Of a stretch of 64,000 nt of DNA, positions 35,843 to 45,832 are shown one piece after another. Source of the DNA: JAJFKX01 sp965230265 (GTDB taxonomy: Bacteria > Pseudomonadota > Gammaproteobacteria > Xanthomonadales > Wenzhouxiangellaceae); contig OZ245999.1 in NCBI GenBank assembly GCA_965230265.1, positions 2,170,001 through 2,234,000 of the forward strand, written 5' to 3'. The notes under the pieces are model-generated. The model had not been told where the DNA came from, did not search any database, and was given only the letters and a program-made list of their open reading frames with translations. Both the position numbers and the translations under genes were made by a program. Positions within the stretch are counted from its first letter, which is position 1. Every line of letters begins with the position of its first letter.

Positions 35843-37612
35843 TTATTCTCCCTCGGCCACTGCAGTGGCAGCAGATGATGTTAACAAGCGGGGTGTGCCC
35901 GCGCTGGCTGCACATAGAAACAGTTTAGACTCCTGACCAAGTACCGAGTCAGAAATCAGACCATTGCGGGTCTGAAAACCCGCCACCCAGCTGGCAAACT
36001 CTGTATCGAATTGTTCATCCAATGAACCCCGGAAAGGTTGTTCTGGTAACTCACTGGCCAGTTGTTTCAAACGTTGGATTTCTGCTGCCTGCATACCCTG
36101 TTTCCAGGCCAAAGTAGAGCCCGGACAGACCGCGGTATAGCCTCCATCCCAGTAATCGCGTAGCGCGTTAATTGACCACCACCGACGCTCAGCACCGTTA
36201 TGCAGCAGCACTTCATCACTGTGCAGACCTTCCACCAGCAACGGAGTAACACTGTTGTTTAACTCGATCAATACGGGCAGGTTCAACTGCCGGATGCGGC
36301 TCCAGCCACCCGGCTGCTGAGTACAAAACACGCCGGTAACTGGCAGCTCATCTTCGGTATCGGTTGCAGAATCACCAACCTGAGCACATGCCTGGATAAC
36401 CCGATCATTATCCAGACGCCATAGGTTGGCCCAGCGTGACCACACCTGGCCTGACCGGGCAGTGCTTAACCAGCTCTGCATGGAAATATCGCTGATATCC
36501 GAGCGCGTTGCTACCAACAAAGTCGTTGAGTCATCGTGCTGTTCACCTGGACCAGGCTGGCTACCAACAATAGTTTCGGGCGTATTCTCAATGGACCCGC
36601 TGGCGTGATCCGTCAGATTATGCTCTGCTTGGTTTATCGCAGTATTTTTTTGCTCCGTCACCGGCCTGTCTGTAACGGGTTTATCAGTGGCTGGCCACAT
36701 ATGGTAACCGGCATAGCTGGCAGAGATCAGCACAGCGACCAGCGCGGCAGTTAACCATGGCCGACTGCCAAACCAGTTGCTGCTGGCTTGTTGCTCGTCG
36801 CCTGAAACTTCACGGTCTGCCTGTTTAATCAAATCACTGGTAATTTTGTCACTATCACTGGCATAGGCACCAAGTAAAGCGCGATCAGCGAGGATATTAA
36901 TTAACCGTGGAACACCGCCTGATAGTTTGTATAGAGCCTGATAAGCGCCTCGTTTGAACAACGGCCTTTTACAACCGGCTACGGCCAAACGGTGTTTTAC
37001 ATAGGTTTCGGTTTCTTCTTGATCCAGCGGCTGCAGGTGATAACGTGCGGTAATGCGTTGTGCCAGTTGTCGCAGTTCCTGACGAGCCAGCAATTCACGC
37101 AATTCAGGTTGGCCAAGCAGGATAATTTGCAGCAATTTATCCGTATGGGTTTCCAGGTTGGTCAGCAACCGCACCTGTTCCAACGAGTCGCGACTCATGT
37201 TCTGTGCTTCATCAATCACCAACACCACCCGCTCGCCATCAGCATGGGCCTTTAATAAGTGCTCATACAAGCGGTTAACCAGCTCACGACTGGAATCTGA
37301 ACGACCATGCTGTAACTTCAATTCATCGCAGATGGCCTGCAATAAATCACGCGGTTTCAGCATCGGGTTTAAGATTAAGGCGATTCGGGTTTTCTCAGGA
37401 ACCTGCTCCAGCAGACATCGGCACAAAGTGGTCTTACCCGTGCCTACCTCGCCGGTTAATTGCACAAACCCGCCGCTGCCGCCCTGGCCTATGCCATACA
37501 GCAAATGTGCCAGTGCATCTTCATGACGGCGGCTCAGGTACACATAACGCGGATCCGGGGTGATCGCGAAAGGTGGCTCTGTTAAACCAAAATAGTCGAG
37601 GTAGATACTCAT
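35843..37612 (-). CDS. exeA: ExeA-like AAA ATPase with peptidoglycan-binding domain
   Basis: Partners GspB to assemble the type II secretion outer-membrane channel through the peptidoglycan. It has 589 residues. The N-terminal AAA domain starts YLDYFGLTEPPFAITPDPRY and has Walker A GEVGTGKTTLCR and Walker B VVLVIDEAQNMS. A membrane helix lies near residues 283-302. A Thr/Glu/Asn-rich linker and a C-terminal peptidoglycan-binding domain (around 520-570, FQTRNGLISDSVLGQ) follow. It precedes gspB. Confidence 0.93.
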   Translation of the reverse strand: MSIYLDYFGLTEPPFAITPDPRYVYLSRRHEDALAHLLYGIGQGGSGGFVQLTGEVGTGKTTLCRCLLEQVPEKTRIALILNPMLKPRDLLQAICDELKLQHGRSDSSRELVNRLYEHLLKAHADGERVVLVIDEAQNMSRDSLEQVRLLTNLETHTDKLLQIILLGQPELRELLARQELRQLAQRITARYHLQPLDQEETETYVKHRLAVAGCKRPLFKRGAYQALYKLSGGVPRLINILADRALLGAYASDSDKITSDLIKQADREVSGDEQQASSNWFGSRPWLTAALVAVLISASYAGYHMWPATDKPVTDRPVTEQKNTAINQAEHNLTDHASGSIENTPETIVGSQPGPGEQHDDSTTLLVATRSDISDISMQSWLSTARSGQVWSRWANLWRLDNDRVIQACAQVGDSATDTEDELPVTGVFCTQQPGGWSRIRQLNLPVLIELNNSVTPLLVEGLHSDEVLLHNGAERRWWSINALRDYWDGGYTAVCPGSTLAWKQGMQAAEIQRLKQLASELPEQPFRGSLDEQFDTEFASWVAGFQTRNGLISDSVLGQESKLFLCAASAGTPRLLTSSAATAVAEGE

Positions 37613-37651
37613 AACCGTTGTGTTTGATACAGCTTTTTGTTGTCTCCAAAT

Positions 37652-40600
37652 TTAATCTGACATTGCCAGCAGCGAAGCGTTGCCTCCCACTGCTGCAGTA
37701 TTAATGGTCAAGGTCCGCTCGGTGGCAAAACGCAATAGATAATGCGGACCACCCGCCTTGGGTCCAGTTCCCGATAAACCTTCACCACCAAAAGGCTGTA
37801 CGCCGACCACAGCACCCGTCATATTCCGGTTAATATAGGTATTACCGACACGAACACAGTTAGCAATGTAATCCTGAGTACCATCAATACGGCTGTGAAT
37901 ACCAAGTGTCAGACCATAACCAGCGGCATTGATATCATTAATAATCTTATCCATATCGCGGGCACGATAACGGATCACATGCAGTACCGGGCCGAACACT
38001 TCACGCTCCAGCTGTGCAATATTATCGATTTCAAAGGCACAAGGAGCAAAAAAGTAACCGCCTGGCAGGTCATCCGGGGTCGGTACAGTCGCAATCTCAC
38101 GGCCTTCTTTAAGCATCCGCTCACGGTGTGTCTGCAATATTTCCAATGCCTCACGATCGATCACCGGGCCCACATCCGTATTTAACTGACCCGGTAAACC
38201 CAGGCGCAGTTCAGCCATCGCACCAGCCAGCATTTCCAATACCCGATCAGCCACATCGGTTTGCACATATAACACCCGTAATGCAGAACAACGTTGGCCC
38301 GCACTGAGAAAGGCTGAACTGATCACATCCTTGATGACCTGCTCTGGTAATGCTGAGCTGTCGACGATCATCGCATTCTGCCCACCGGTTTCGGCAATCA
38401 AGGTTGGTATTGCCCCACCTTCGCGAGCCGCCAATGTGCGGTTAATGGTTCGTGCCGTTTCTGTTGAACCGGTAAATGCCACACCAATCACGCGTTCATC
38501 TTTGGTCAGTTGACTGCCAACACTGGCACCGTCACCTGGCAATAGTTGCAGCACACCTTCTGGAATACCTGCCTGATGCAGCAATTGCACCATGGCATCG
38601 GCAATTAATGGTGTCTGTTCCGCGGGTTTGGCGATGACCGTATTACCCGCGACCAATGCGGCACTGATTTGACCGACAAAAATGGCCAACGGGAAATTCC
38701 AGGGACTAATGCAGACAAAAACACCACGGCCCGCCAAGCTGAGCTGATTGCTTTCACCCGTTGGCCCCGGCATGACTTCAGGGTGCATAAATAAACGCCG
38801 GGCCTGTTGTGCGTAATAGCGTAAAAAATCAATCGCTTCGCGCACCTCTGCCACTGCATCACGTACCGTTTTGCCCGCCTCGCAGGTGGCTAGCGCCATA
38901 AACCTTGCCTCTTGCTGTTGCAATTGATCTGCTGCCCGCTCCAGCATTTCAGCACGCTGGTTAACCGGTGTGGCATCCCAGGCTGTAAAACTGGCATGTG
39001 CCATATCAATGGCAGCGCTGATATCGGTCTGATTGGCATCACCGACATAACCAACCACTTTTTTGGGCTGTGCCGGATCAGCAATCGTATGCTGTGAATG
39101 CTTGGTTTGTTGACTACCGGCACTGCGAGGCTCAGCCTCCAGTGGCAAGTTCAGGCTATTGCTCATATCCTGTTTCAAAGCTTCCAGTGCCAGCTCATGG
39201 GTTAGAGGTACGCCACTCGAGTTCAAGCGTGTTTCACCATAAATACCCGAAGGCAGTGGAATTTGGGGGTGTGCAAACGACTCATCTTGCGCCAGCTCAT
39301 TCAATGGGTCGCCAACTACCTCGTCAATGTCCAGGCTCTGATCACTGATGCGGTTAACAAATGAGGTATTCGCACCATTTTCCAGCAATCTGCGAACCAG
39401 GTACGGCAGCAAGTCTTCATGGCTGCCAACCGGCGCATAAACCCGACACTCACCATGCAGTTTTGGGTCCTGCATGACTGCACCGTACAAATCAGTGCCC
39501 ATGCCATGCAGGCGCTGATATTCATAGTCGAGCCGCTCACCTGCCAGTTCGCGAACCACCGCAATGGTATGCGCATTGTGAGTAGCAAACTGAGGATAGA
39601 AGGCTGTTCGGTTGGCCAGTAGCTTTGATGCGCAGGCAATATAAGAGGTATCCGTATTGACCTTGCGTGTGAACACCGGATAGCCGGGCCAACCTTCCAT
39701 TTGCGCCAATTTGATTTCGGTGTCCCAGTACGCGCCTTTTACCAAACGAACCGGAAATCGCCGACCGGTTTCGCTGGCCAAATCTGCCAGCCAATCAATC
39801 ATGTACCAGCAACGTTTCTGATAGGCCTGAATGGCCAGACCGAAACCATTCCAGCCGTGAATACTTTGTGCCCTGGCTACACCGGCAAATACATCCAGTG
39901 ACAACATTAAGCGCTCGGCTTCTTCGGCATCGACAGTCAGGGCGATATTATGCTTTGCTGCACGCTCAGCCAGCTGCAATAGTTTTGGTGTTAGTTCTGC
40001 AATGACCCGTTCGCGCTGGGCATGCTCATATCGAGGGTGCAGCGCTGAGAGCTTTACAGAGATACTCGCTGCTGCATAAATGTCATCGCTATCTGTACTT
40101 AAACCAATCTCATCGATGGCCCGCATGTACGAGTCAAAATAGCGCTCGGCATCCTTGGCTGTCAGTGCTGCTTCACCCAGCATATCGAAGGAGTAACGGT
40201 AAGGCTTATTGCCTTTTTTACGTGACCGCTCAAGCGCCGCTTTAATGGTACGCCCCATGACAAACTGGTGACCCATAATTTTCATTGCCTGGCGCACGGC
40301 CAGACGTACCACAGGTTCGCCACTGCGATTAGCGATTTTGCCCAATACCGTCGTAAAGTTTTTCTGAGTGGATTGGCTAAGCTGCACCATTTTCCCGGTT
40401 AGCATCAACCCCCAGGTGGACGCATTGACAAACATTGACCGACTTTTGCCCAGATGTGACTCCCAGTCAGCATCAGCCAGCTTGTCAGCGATGAGTTTTT
40501 CTGCCGTCTCGTCATCAGGAATACGCAACAGTGCTTCAGCCAGACACATCAACACCACGCCCTCTTCTGAAGACAAGTCATACTCACGCATAAACTCATC

Positions 40601-40813
40601 CAACGCTCCCAGTTCATCACTATTGGCACGTACCTGCCGCACCAGCTGCGCTGCATGCTGTTGCACCCGGGTATTGGCAGCGGTATCCAATGGTATGTTA
40701 TCCAGCAGCATATGCATGTGCTGAGTTTCATCAACATACCAGGCCTGCTGCATTGCGCGCGCGGTATCACTTAAAGCAGGCAGGTTATCGTTTAACATTG
40801 TTTGTGTAGCCAT
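37652..40813 (-). CDS. putA: Bifunctional proline dehydrogenase / P5C dehydrogenase
   Basis: Oxidises proline to glutamate in two steps (FAD then NAD+), peripheral to the membrane. It has 1053 residues counting from ATG 40813; the open frame upstream is not PutA-like. The PRODH barrel includes YRYSFDMLGEAA and VRLVKGAYWDTEIK. The ALDH half has FVCISPWNFPLAIF, AETGGQNAMIVDSS with the base Glu and SAGQRCSALR with the catalytic Cys. The N-terminal ribbon-helix-helix of long PutA repressors is missing, so this form should be enzymatic only. Confidence 0.96.
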   Translation of the reverse strand: MATQTMLNDNLPALSDTARAMQQAWYVDETQHMHMLLDNIPLDTAANTRVQQHAAQLVRQVRANSDELGALDEFMREYDLSSEEGVVLMCLAEALLRIPDDETAEKLIADKLADADWESHLGKSRSMFVNASTWGLMLTGKMVQLSQSTQKNFTTVLGKIANRSGEPVVRLAVRQAMKIMGHQFVMGRTIKAALERSRKKGNKPYRYSFDMLGEAALTAKDAERYFDSYMRAIDEIGLSTDSDDIYAAASISVKLSALHPRYEHAQRERVIAELTPKLLQLAERAAKHNIALTVDAEEAERLMLSLDVFAGVARAQSIHGWNGFGLAIQAYQKRCWYMIDWLADLASETGRRFPVRLVKGAYWDTEIKLAQMEGWPGYPVFTRKVNTDTSYIACASKLLANRTAFYPQFATHNAHTIAVVRELAGERLDYEYQRLHGMGTDLYGAVMQDPKLHGECRVYAPVGSHEDLLPYLVRRLLENGANTSFVNRISDQSLDIDEVVGDPLNELAQDESFAHPQIPLPSGIYGETRLNSSGVPLTHELALEALKQDMSNSLNLPLEAEPRSAGSQQTKHSQHTIADPAQPKKVVGYVGDANQTDISAAIDMAHASFTAWDATPVNQRAEMLERAADQLQQQEARFMALATCEAGKTVRDAVAEVREAIDFLRYYAQQARRLFMHPEVMPGPTGESNQLSLAGRGVFVCISPWNFPLAIFVGQISAALVAGNTVIAKPAEQTPLIADAMVQLLHQAGIPEGVLQLLPGDGASVGSQLTKDERVIGVAFTGSTETARTINRTLAAREGGAIPTLIAETGGQNAMIVDSSALPEQVIKDVISSAFLSAGQRCSALRVLYVQTDVADRVLEMLAGAMAELRLGLPGQLNTDVGPVIDREALEILQTHRERMLKEGREIATVPTPDDLPGGYFFAPCAFEIDNIAQLEREVFGPVLHVIRYRARDMDKIINDINAAGYGLTLGIHSRIDGTQDYIANCVRVGNTYINRNMTGAVVGVQPFGGEGLSGTGPKAGGPHYLLRFATERTLTINTAAVGGNASLLAMSD

Positions 40814-41258
40814 GTACTCAAATTCCTTGACAGTCGGATAACACCACGCATCGGCTGGTATCCGCAACACCAAATAAACAAGTGATTATGCGGCACTATT
40901 GGCTGCCTAATCTACCCATCAACCCCAATGATGTGGTCACCACAATCGGAGGGATTTAATTTATTTGCAGCTTAAACATTGCTGCGCAATCAGGCGCTAG
41001 TTTACAATGTACGGCTGGTAATGAGGCGAACATTTGTTATCCGTGTCTGCTTGCTGTAATCAAACAGTCACGTAACTGGTTCGCCCGGCGTTTGTAGAAA
41101 TGTTTGCAACGCCATGTTTGCTGGAAACCAACAAGCCGGCAGCAACCCATACAATCAAATCGTACCGCCTGGTGTATGGCCTGATTGTTACCTGACAAAT
41201 CAGTTTTGATAAGCGATTACGGCGTGGTTTGCGTAATCAAACAGGAAAAGATGTAAAC
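40814..41258. other. Intergenic region between putA and coxB
   Basis: A 445-bp gap separating divergent putA and coxB that should contain both promoters. I see no gene. The only notable element is a 13-bp palindrome TGTGGT-C-ACCACA at 40932-40944, about 120 bases upstream of putA, a possible operator. Confidence 0.5.
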
Positions 41259-42125
41259 ATGAAAAATCAGAATATTGTGGTCGTTGCTCTGGCCGTATTG
41301 GCCGGAATGCTATTGGCAGTGTGGGGTATGTTCGCGTTTGGCGACAATATGCCACGCGGCGTGACCGAATTCAGCCGCGAAGCTTATGATCTGCACATGA
41401 TTATCCTGTGGATTTGTGTCGTGATTGGCGTGCTGGTATTTAGCGCGATGTTTATTTCGATCATTCTGCATCGCAAAAGCCGCGGCGTAGAAGCTGCACA
41501 GTTCAGTCACAGCACCAAGGCGGAAGTTGCCTGGACCATCATTCCTATTTTGATCCTGGTGGTGATGGCCATTCCGGCTACTCGCGTACTGATCCTGATG
41601 GAAACCACTGCCGGTTATGAGATGGACATCAAAATCACCGGTTATCAGTGGAAATGGCAGTATGATTACCTCGATGAAGACATCAGCTTTATCAGTTCAC
41701 TGGATCCAGAAAGTGATGCCGCACGCATTAAAGGTTCCGGTATCGACCCAACCACAGTGGATAACTATCTGCTGGAAGTGGACAATCCACTGGTTATTCC
41801 CACCAATACCAAAATCCGTTTCCTGATTACTGCTGGCGATGTGATTCACTCCTGGTGGGTACCAGAGCTGGGCTGGAAGCGTGATGCGATTCCAGGTCTG
41901 ATCAATGAAGCCTGGACAGAAGTTGCTGAGCCTGGCATCTATCGCGGCCAATGTGCCGAGCTATGTGGAAAAGATCACGGCTTTATGCCGGTGGTCGTGG
42001 TTGCCATGCCACGCGCCGAGTACGAACAATGGGTAGCCCAGCAAAAAGGGCTGGATACTTCCGGTTATGCCGGTACCGATGAATCGGTTGATAATGCCAC
42101 CGGACTTGCTTCAGGCACCCACTAG
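41259..42125 (+). CDS. coxB: Cytochrome c oxidase subunit II
   Basis: Receives electrons from cytochrome c through the binuclear CuA centre on the periplasmic side. It has 288 residues. The signal-like N-terminus and two membrane helices (about residues 30-60 and 78-105) precede the cupredoxin domain, whose CuA ligands lie in DVIHSWWVPELG and GQCAELCGKDHGFM. There is no fused cytochrome c domain. ATG 41259 is used, since the longer frame begins at TTG. First gene of the cox operon; 57 bases before coxA. Confidence 0.96.
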   Translation: MKNQNIVVVALAVLAGMLLAVWGMFAFGDNMPRGVTEFSREAYDLHMIILWICVVIGVLVFSAMFISIILHRKSRGVEAAQFSHSTKAEVAWTIIPILILVVMAIPATRVLILMETTAGYEMDIKITGYQWKWQYDYLDEDISFISSLDPESDAARIKGSGIDPTTVDNYLLEVDNPLVIPTNTKIRFLITAGDVIHSWWVPELGWKRDAIPGLINEAWTEVAEPGIYRGQCAELCGKDHGFMPVVVVAMPRAEYEQWVAQQKGLDTSGYAGTDESVDNATGLASGTH

Positions 42126-42182
42126 GCCGTCAACCCAATCATGCACTCACAGAACAATATAGACATTACTGGTATATAAGAT

Positions 42183-43796
42183 ATGAGCACTACTGCTGCA
42201 GCACACGACCATCACGATGACCATGGCCCTGATAAAGGGCTGATGCGTTGGGTATTCACCACCAACCATAAAGATATCGGCACACTTTATCTGCTATTTG
42301 CCCTGCTGATGTTTTTTGTCGGCGGATTTATGGCGATGATTATCCGCGCAGAACTGTTCCAACCTGGATTACAGCTGGTTGACCCGGAGTTTTTCAACCA
42401 AATGACCACCATGCACGCGCTGGTGATGATATTTGGTGCGGTTATGCCTGCTTTTGTCGGCCTGGCCAACTGGATGGTACCGATGATGATCGGTGCACCG
42501 GATATGGCATTGCCACGTATGAATAACTGGAGCTTCTGGATTCTGCCCTTTGCCTTCGCCATGCTGCTGTCTACACTGTTTATGCCTTCCGGTGGTCCTG
42601 CTGGTGGCTGGACGCTGTATCCACCGCTGTCATTGCAAACCGGTAATAGCTTCGCATTTGTTATTTTTGCCATTCATATGATGGGGATTTCCTCAATCAT
42701 GGGCGCAATCAATATCATTGCCACCATTTTGAATATGCGCGCTCCAGGTATGACTCTGCTGCGCATGCCATTGTTTGTATGGACATGGTTGATCACAGCC
42801 TTTCTGTTGATTGCCGTTATGCCGGTACTGGCAGGTGCAGTGACCATGCTGTTGACCGACCGGTTCTTTGATACGAGTTTCTTCAACGCTGCCGGTGGTG
42901 GTGACCCAGTGATGTTCCAACATATTTTCTGGTTCTTCGGACATCCTGAGGTTTACATCATGATTCTGCCGGCTTTTGGCGTAATCTCTGAAATCATCCC
43001 AACTTTCGCACGCAAGCCACTGTTTGGTTACAGCGCCATGGTATACGCCACGGCCAGTATTGCGTTCCTGTCGTTTATCGTTTGGGCGCACCATATGTTT
43101 ACTGTGGGTATGCCGCTGGGTGGTGAGTTGTTCTTTATGTACGCGACGATGGTGATCGCGGTACCGACTGGGGTAAAAGTATTCAACTGGGTGTCGACCA
43201 TGTGGCGCGGGGCAATGACCTTTGAAACCCCGATGCTGTTCGCTATCGCCTTCGTGATCTTGTTCACCATTGGCGGCTTTTCAGGCTTGATGCTGGCGAT
43301 TGTACCGGCTGACTTCCAATACCACGATACCTATTTTGTGGTGGCGCATTTCCACTATGTCTTGGTTACCGGCGCTGTGTTCGGCATTATTGCCGGTGCC
43401 TACTACTGGCTGCCTAAATGGACTGGCCATATGTACCCTGAACGAATGGGTAAAATCCATTTTTGGAGTTCAACCATTTCCGTTAACGTATTGTTCTTCC
43501 CGCAGCATTACCTGGGACTGGCCGGTATGCCGCGGCGTATTCCTGATTATGCGGTGCAATTTGCTGACTACAACATGATTTCCAGTATCGGTGGTTTTGC
43601 CTTTGGCTTATCCCAGTTGTTGTTTGTTTATGTCGTCTGGAAGAGCATTCGCGGCGGCAAAAAAGCCACTGCCCAGGTCTGGGAAGGTGCAAAAGGTTTG
43701 GAATGGACGGTTGCTTCACCAGCCCCGTACCACACTTTTGAAGATCCGCCGGTTATCGATGACAGCAAGCTGGCACACGGTAACGTTACGCATTGA
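42183..43796 (+). CDS. coxA: Cytochrome c oxidase subunit I
   Basis: Catalytic subunit of an aa3-type heme-copper oxidase, reducing O2 and pumping protons. It has 537 residues and about 12 helices. Ligands are seen in TTMHALVMIFG (heme a), FGHPEVYIMILPAFG (CuB His with the cross-linked Tyr), WAHHMFTVGM (CuB His pair) and DTYFVVAHFHYVLVTG (heme a3/a). The K- and D-channel motifs look canonical for the A family. An N-terminal His-rich stretch (HDHHDDH) may bind metal. Confidence 0.97.
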   Translation: MSTTAAAHDHHDDHGPDKGLMRWVFTTNHKDIGTLYLLFALLMFFVGGFMAMIIRAELFQPGLQLVDPEFFNQMTTMHALVMIFGAVMPAFVGLANWMVPMMIGAPDMALPRMNNWSFWILPFAFAMLLSTLFMPSGGPAGGWTLYPPLSLQTGNSFAFVIFAIHMMGISSIMGAINIIATILNMRAPGMTLLRMPLFVWTWLITAFLLIAVMPVLAGAVTMLLTDRFFDTSFFNAAGGGDPVMFQHIFWFFGHPEVYIMILPAFGVISEIIPTFARKPLFGYSAMVYATASIAFLSFIVWAHHMFTVGMPLGGELFFMYATMVIAVPTGVKVFNWVSTMWRGAMTFETPMLFAIAFVILFTIGGFSGLMLAIVPADFQYHDTYFVVAHFHYVLVTGAVFGIIAGAYYWLPKWTGHMYPERMGKIHFWSSTISVNVLFFPQHYLGLAGMPRRIPDYAVQFADYNMISSIGGFAFGLSQLLFVYVVWKSIRGGKKATAQVWEGAKGLEWTVASPAPYHTFEDPPVIDDSKLAHGNVTH

Positions 43797-43826
43797 GATA
43801 CGTTGAACTGAATCAATAATGCAGTG

Positions 43827-43928
43827 ATGAACAAACAGCGCCAAATCCGTACTACTGTCATTTGCCTCGCGGCATTGGCATTGGGTATTTATCTGGCCTT
43901 TGTTGCTGCAGGAATGCTGGGGCAGTAG
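43827..43928 (+). CDS. 33-residue single-helix membrane protein in the cox operon
   Basis: Between coxA and coxC, an ATG at 43827 opens a 33-residue frame ending TAG 43928. It reads as a basic N-terminus (MNKQRQIRTT) followed by one hydrophobic helix. In many Proteobacteria ctaG (cox11, CuB assembly) lies here; a small cytochrome-oxidase assembly protein of similar size and layout is known in other groups. The ORF could be that protein, or the remaining membrane anchor of a lost ctaG. ctaG is absent from this window. Confidence 0.65.
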   Translation: MNKQRQIRTTVICLAALALGIYLAFVAAGMLGQ

Positions 43929-43998
43929 CCAGTCACTGGCCTCTGCCATAAAATAGAAGCTGTACTAGTTATACATTAACCTGATAAGAGATAGACGA

Positions 43999-44874
43999 AT
44001 GGCCCACGCCACACCTGATCATAATCATTATTTTGTACCCCACCATGCCCATTGGCCGATTGTTGGTTCGATTGGTCTGACTGCATTAGTGGTTGGCGCT
44101 GCCACCATGATGAACGGCAGCGACTCGGGTGTGTACATCATGTACGCCGGTATTGCCATATTGGTCGTTATGCTGTTTGGCTGGTTTGGTGAAGTTATCC
44201 GCGAAAGCATAAAAGGTTTATACAACAGCCAGGTTGACACCTCTTTCCGCATGGGAATGGTATGGTTTATCTTTTCTGAGGTAATGTTTTTTGCTGCCTT
44301 CTTTGGCGCATTGTTCTACGCCCGTGCACTGGTCGTCCCATGGCTAGGGGGAGAAGGCAGTGGCGCAATGACCAACGCCTTATTGTGGCCTGGTTATGAT
44401 GCGGTCTGGCCGACCAATGGACCTGCCAATCTGGGCGGTGATTTTTTAACGGTACCAGCGTTTGATGTTCCCCTGGTTAATACATTGGTTCTGCTCACCT
44501 CTGGTTTGACCATAACCATGGCGCACTGGGCGCTCAAAAAAGGCCAGCGTATGGGTCTGGTGCTATGGCTGGCAGCAACAGTCGCCCTGGGGTTTTACTT
44601 CATTTATCTCCAGATTGGCGAGTACGCACATGCCTATAGTGAACTGGGCTTAACCCTGGGTTCTGGTATTTACGGTTCCACATTCTTTATGCTGACCGGC
44701 TTCCACGGTATGCACGTGACGCTGGGCGCGATTATGTTGACTGTGATTATGTTCCGTTGCATGAAAGGTCACTTTTCCAATGAAAACCACTTCGGCTTTG
44801 AAGCAGTTGCCTGGTACTGGCACTTTGTGGACGTGGTGTGGCTGGGGCTGTTCCTGTTTGTTTATGTGATCTAG
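43999..44874 (+). CDS. coxC: Cytochrome c oxidase subunit III
   Basis: Core integral subunit that stabilises proton pumping. It has 291 residues with seven helices. Family blocks are HHAHWPIVGS at the start, WFIFSEVMFFAAFFGALFYAR, GLTITMAHWALKKGQ, and TGFHGMHVTLGA near residue 235, with FEAVAWYWHFVDVVWLGLF at the end. It closes the coxB-coxA-ORF33-coxC unit. Confidence 0.96.
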   Translation: MAHATPDHNHYFVPHHAHWPIVGSIGLTALVVGAATMMNGSDSGVYIMYAGIAILVVMLFGWFGEVIRESIKGLYNSQVDTSFRMGMVWFIFSEVMFFAAFFGALFYARALVVPWLGGEGSGAMTNALLWPGYDAVWPTNGPANLGGDFLTVPAFDVPLVNTLVLLTSGLTITMAHWALKKGQRMGLVLWLAATVALGFYFIYLQIGEYAHAYSELGLTLGSGIYGSTFFMLTGFHGMHVTLGAIMLTVIMFRCMKGHFSNENHFGFEAVAWYWHFVDVVWLGLFLFVYVI

Positions 44875-44951
44875 ATCACGGCGACCTCATTCACAACAGC
44901 TGATATTTTCTACCGGTTCTTTAACGGGCCGGTATACCGTTCACCCTTTTG

Positions 44952-45758
44952 ATGAGCCGGTTACCGGATTTTCTGATTATTGGCGCTGCCAAATGCGGCA
45001 CGACCTCGCTGTTCGAGCAACTGGGCCAACACCCGCAGGTTTATACACCTGCTATCAAAGAACCCACTTTTTTTAGCAGTCACGGTATCGGCACCTGGGA
45101 TAAAGGGCTGGATTGGTACCAATCGTTATTTAGCGGGACGCAGCCAGGCCAAATAACCGGTGAAGCTTCTACCAGTTACAGCAAAGCTCCCTGGTATGGC
45201 GATGCCCCGGAAAAAATCCATCAGACCATTCCTGATGCCAAGCTGATCTATATGGTGCGTGATCCCCTTGCCCAGATATTATCGCACTACCAGCATATGG
45301 ATTATGACGAACTGGATAGCCGAAGCCTGCAAGAGCGTGTGGTCAACGATGATTTTTTGCTTAAAGTGGCCAGCTACGCTGACCAGCTCGAGAAATTTTT
45401 GCCGTTCTTTGACAAAAACCAAATACAGATTATTTGTCTGGAACATTACATCAGTGATAATGCCGAAGTAATGTCAAAACTGTTTGATTTTTTAGGCATT
45501 CCTGAACACCCTACAAAACCGATTAGAGAAAATGCTCGCCGACAGCGTCAGATATTGCGTTGGGAGTGGCTCAAGCATATCCCTAAAATCAAACAGATGA
45601 CACCTTTTGAACGGCAACAGCAGCTGCCCGACTGGCTACTTGTGCCTCAGCAAAAAATTCAATTTGATTCAGATCTAAAAGATCGACTGCAGCTACGCCT
45701 GCGTCCCCAAATGCATGCCTTGAAAACCCAATGGGGCATTGAGCTGCCAAACTGGTAA
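44952..45758 (+). CDS. Sulfotransferase domain protein
   Basis: Transfers a sulfuryl group from PAPS to a hydroxyl or amine; acceptor unknown. It has 268 residues. The 5'-phosphosulfate loop is FLIIGAAKCGTTSLFEQL near the N-terminus, and the 3'-phosphate site is MVRDPLAQILSHYQH (about residues 97-111). The catalytic base is not certain. No signal peptide is seen, so it should act in the cytoplasm. It starts 77 bases after coxC and precedes the hydroxylase gene. Confidence 0.88.
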   Translation: MSRLPDFLIIGAAKCGTTSLFEQLGQHPQVYTPAIKEPTFFSSHGIGTWDKGLDWYQSLFSGTQPGQITGEASTSYSKAPWYGDAPEKIHQTIPDAKLIYMVRDPLAQILSHYQHMDYDELDSRSLQERVVNDDFLLKVASYADQLEKFLPFFDKNQIQIICLEHYISDNAEVMSKLFDFLGIPEHPTKPIRENARRQRQILRWEWLKHIPKIKQMTPFERQQQLPDWLLVPQQKIQFDSDLKDRLQLRLRPQMHALKTQWGIELPNW

Positions 45759-45832
45759 AGCCAACGCCGAATTGCTCGTTATGACCATTGGCATGATAAA
45801 ATAGCGGGCTATTGGGATATCATCCACACACT

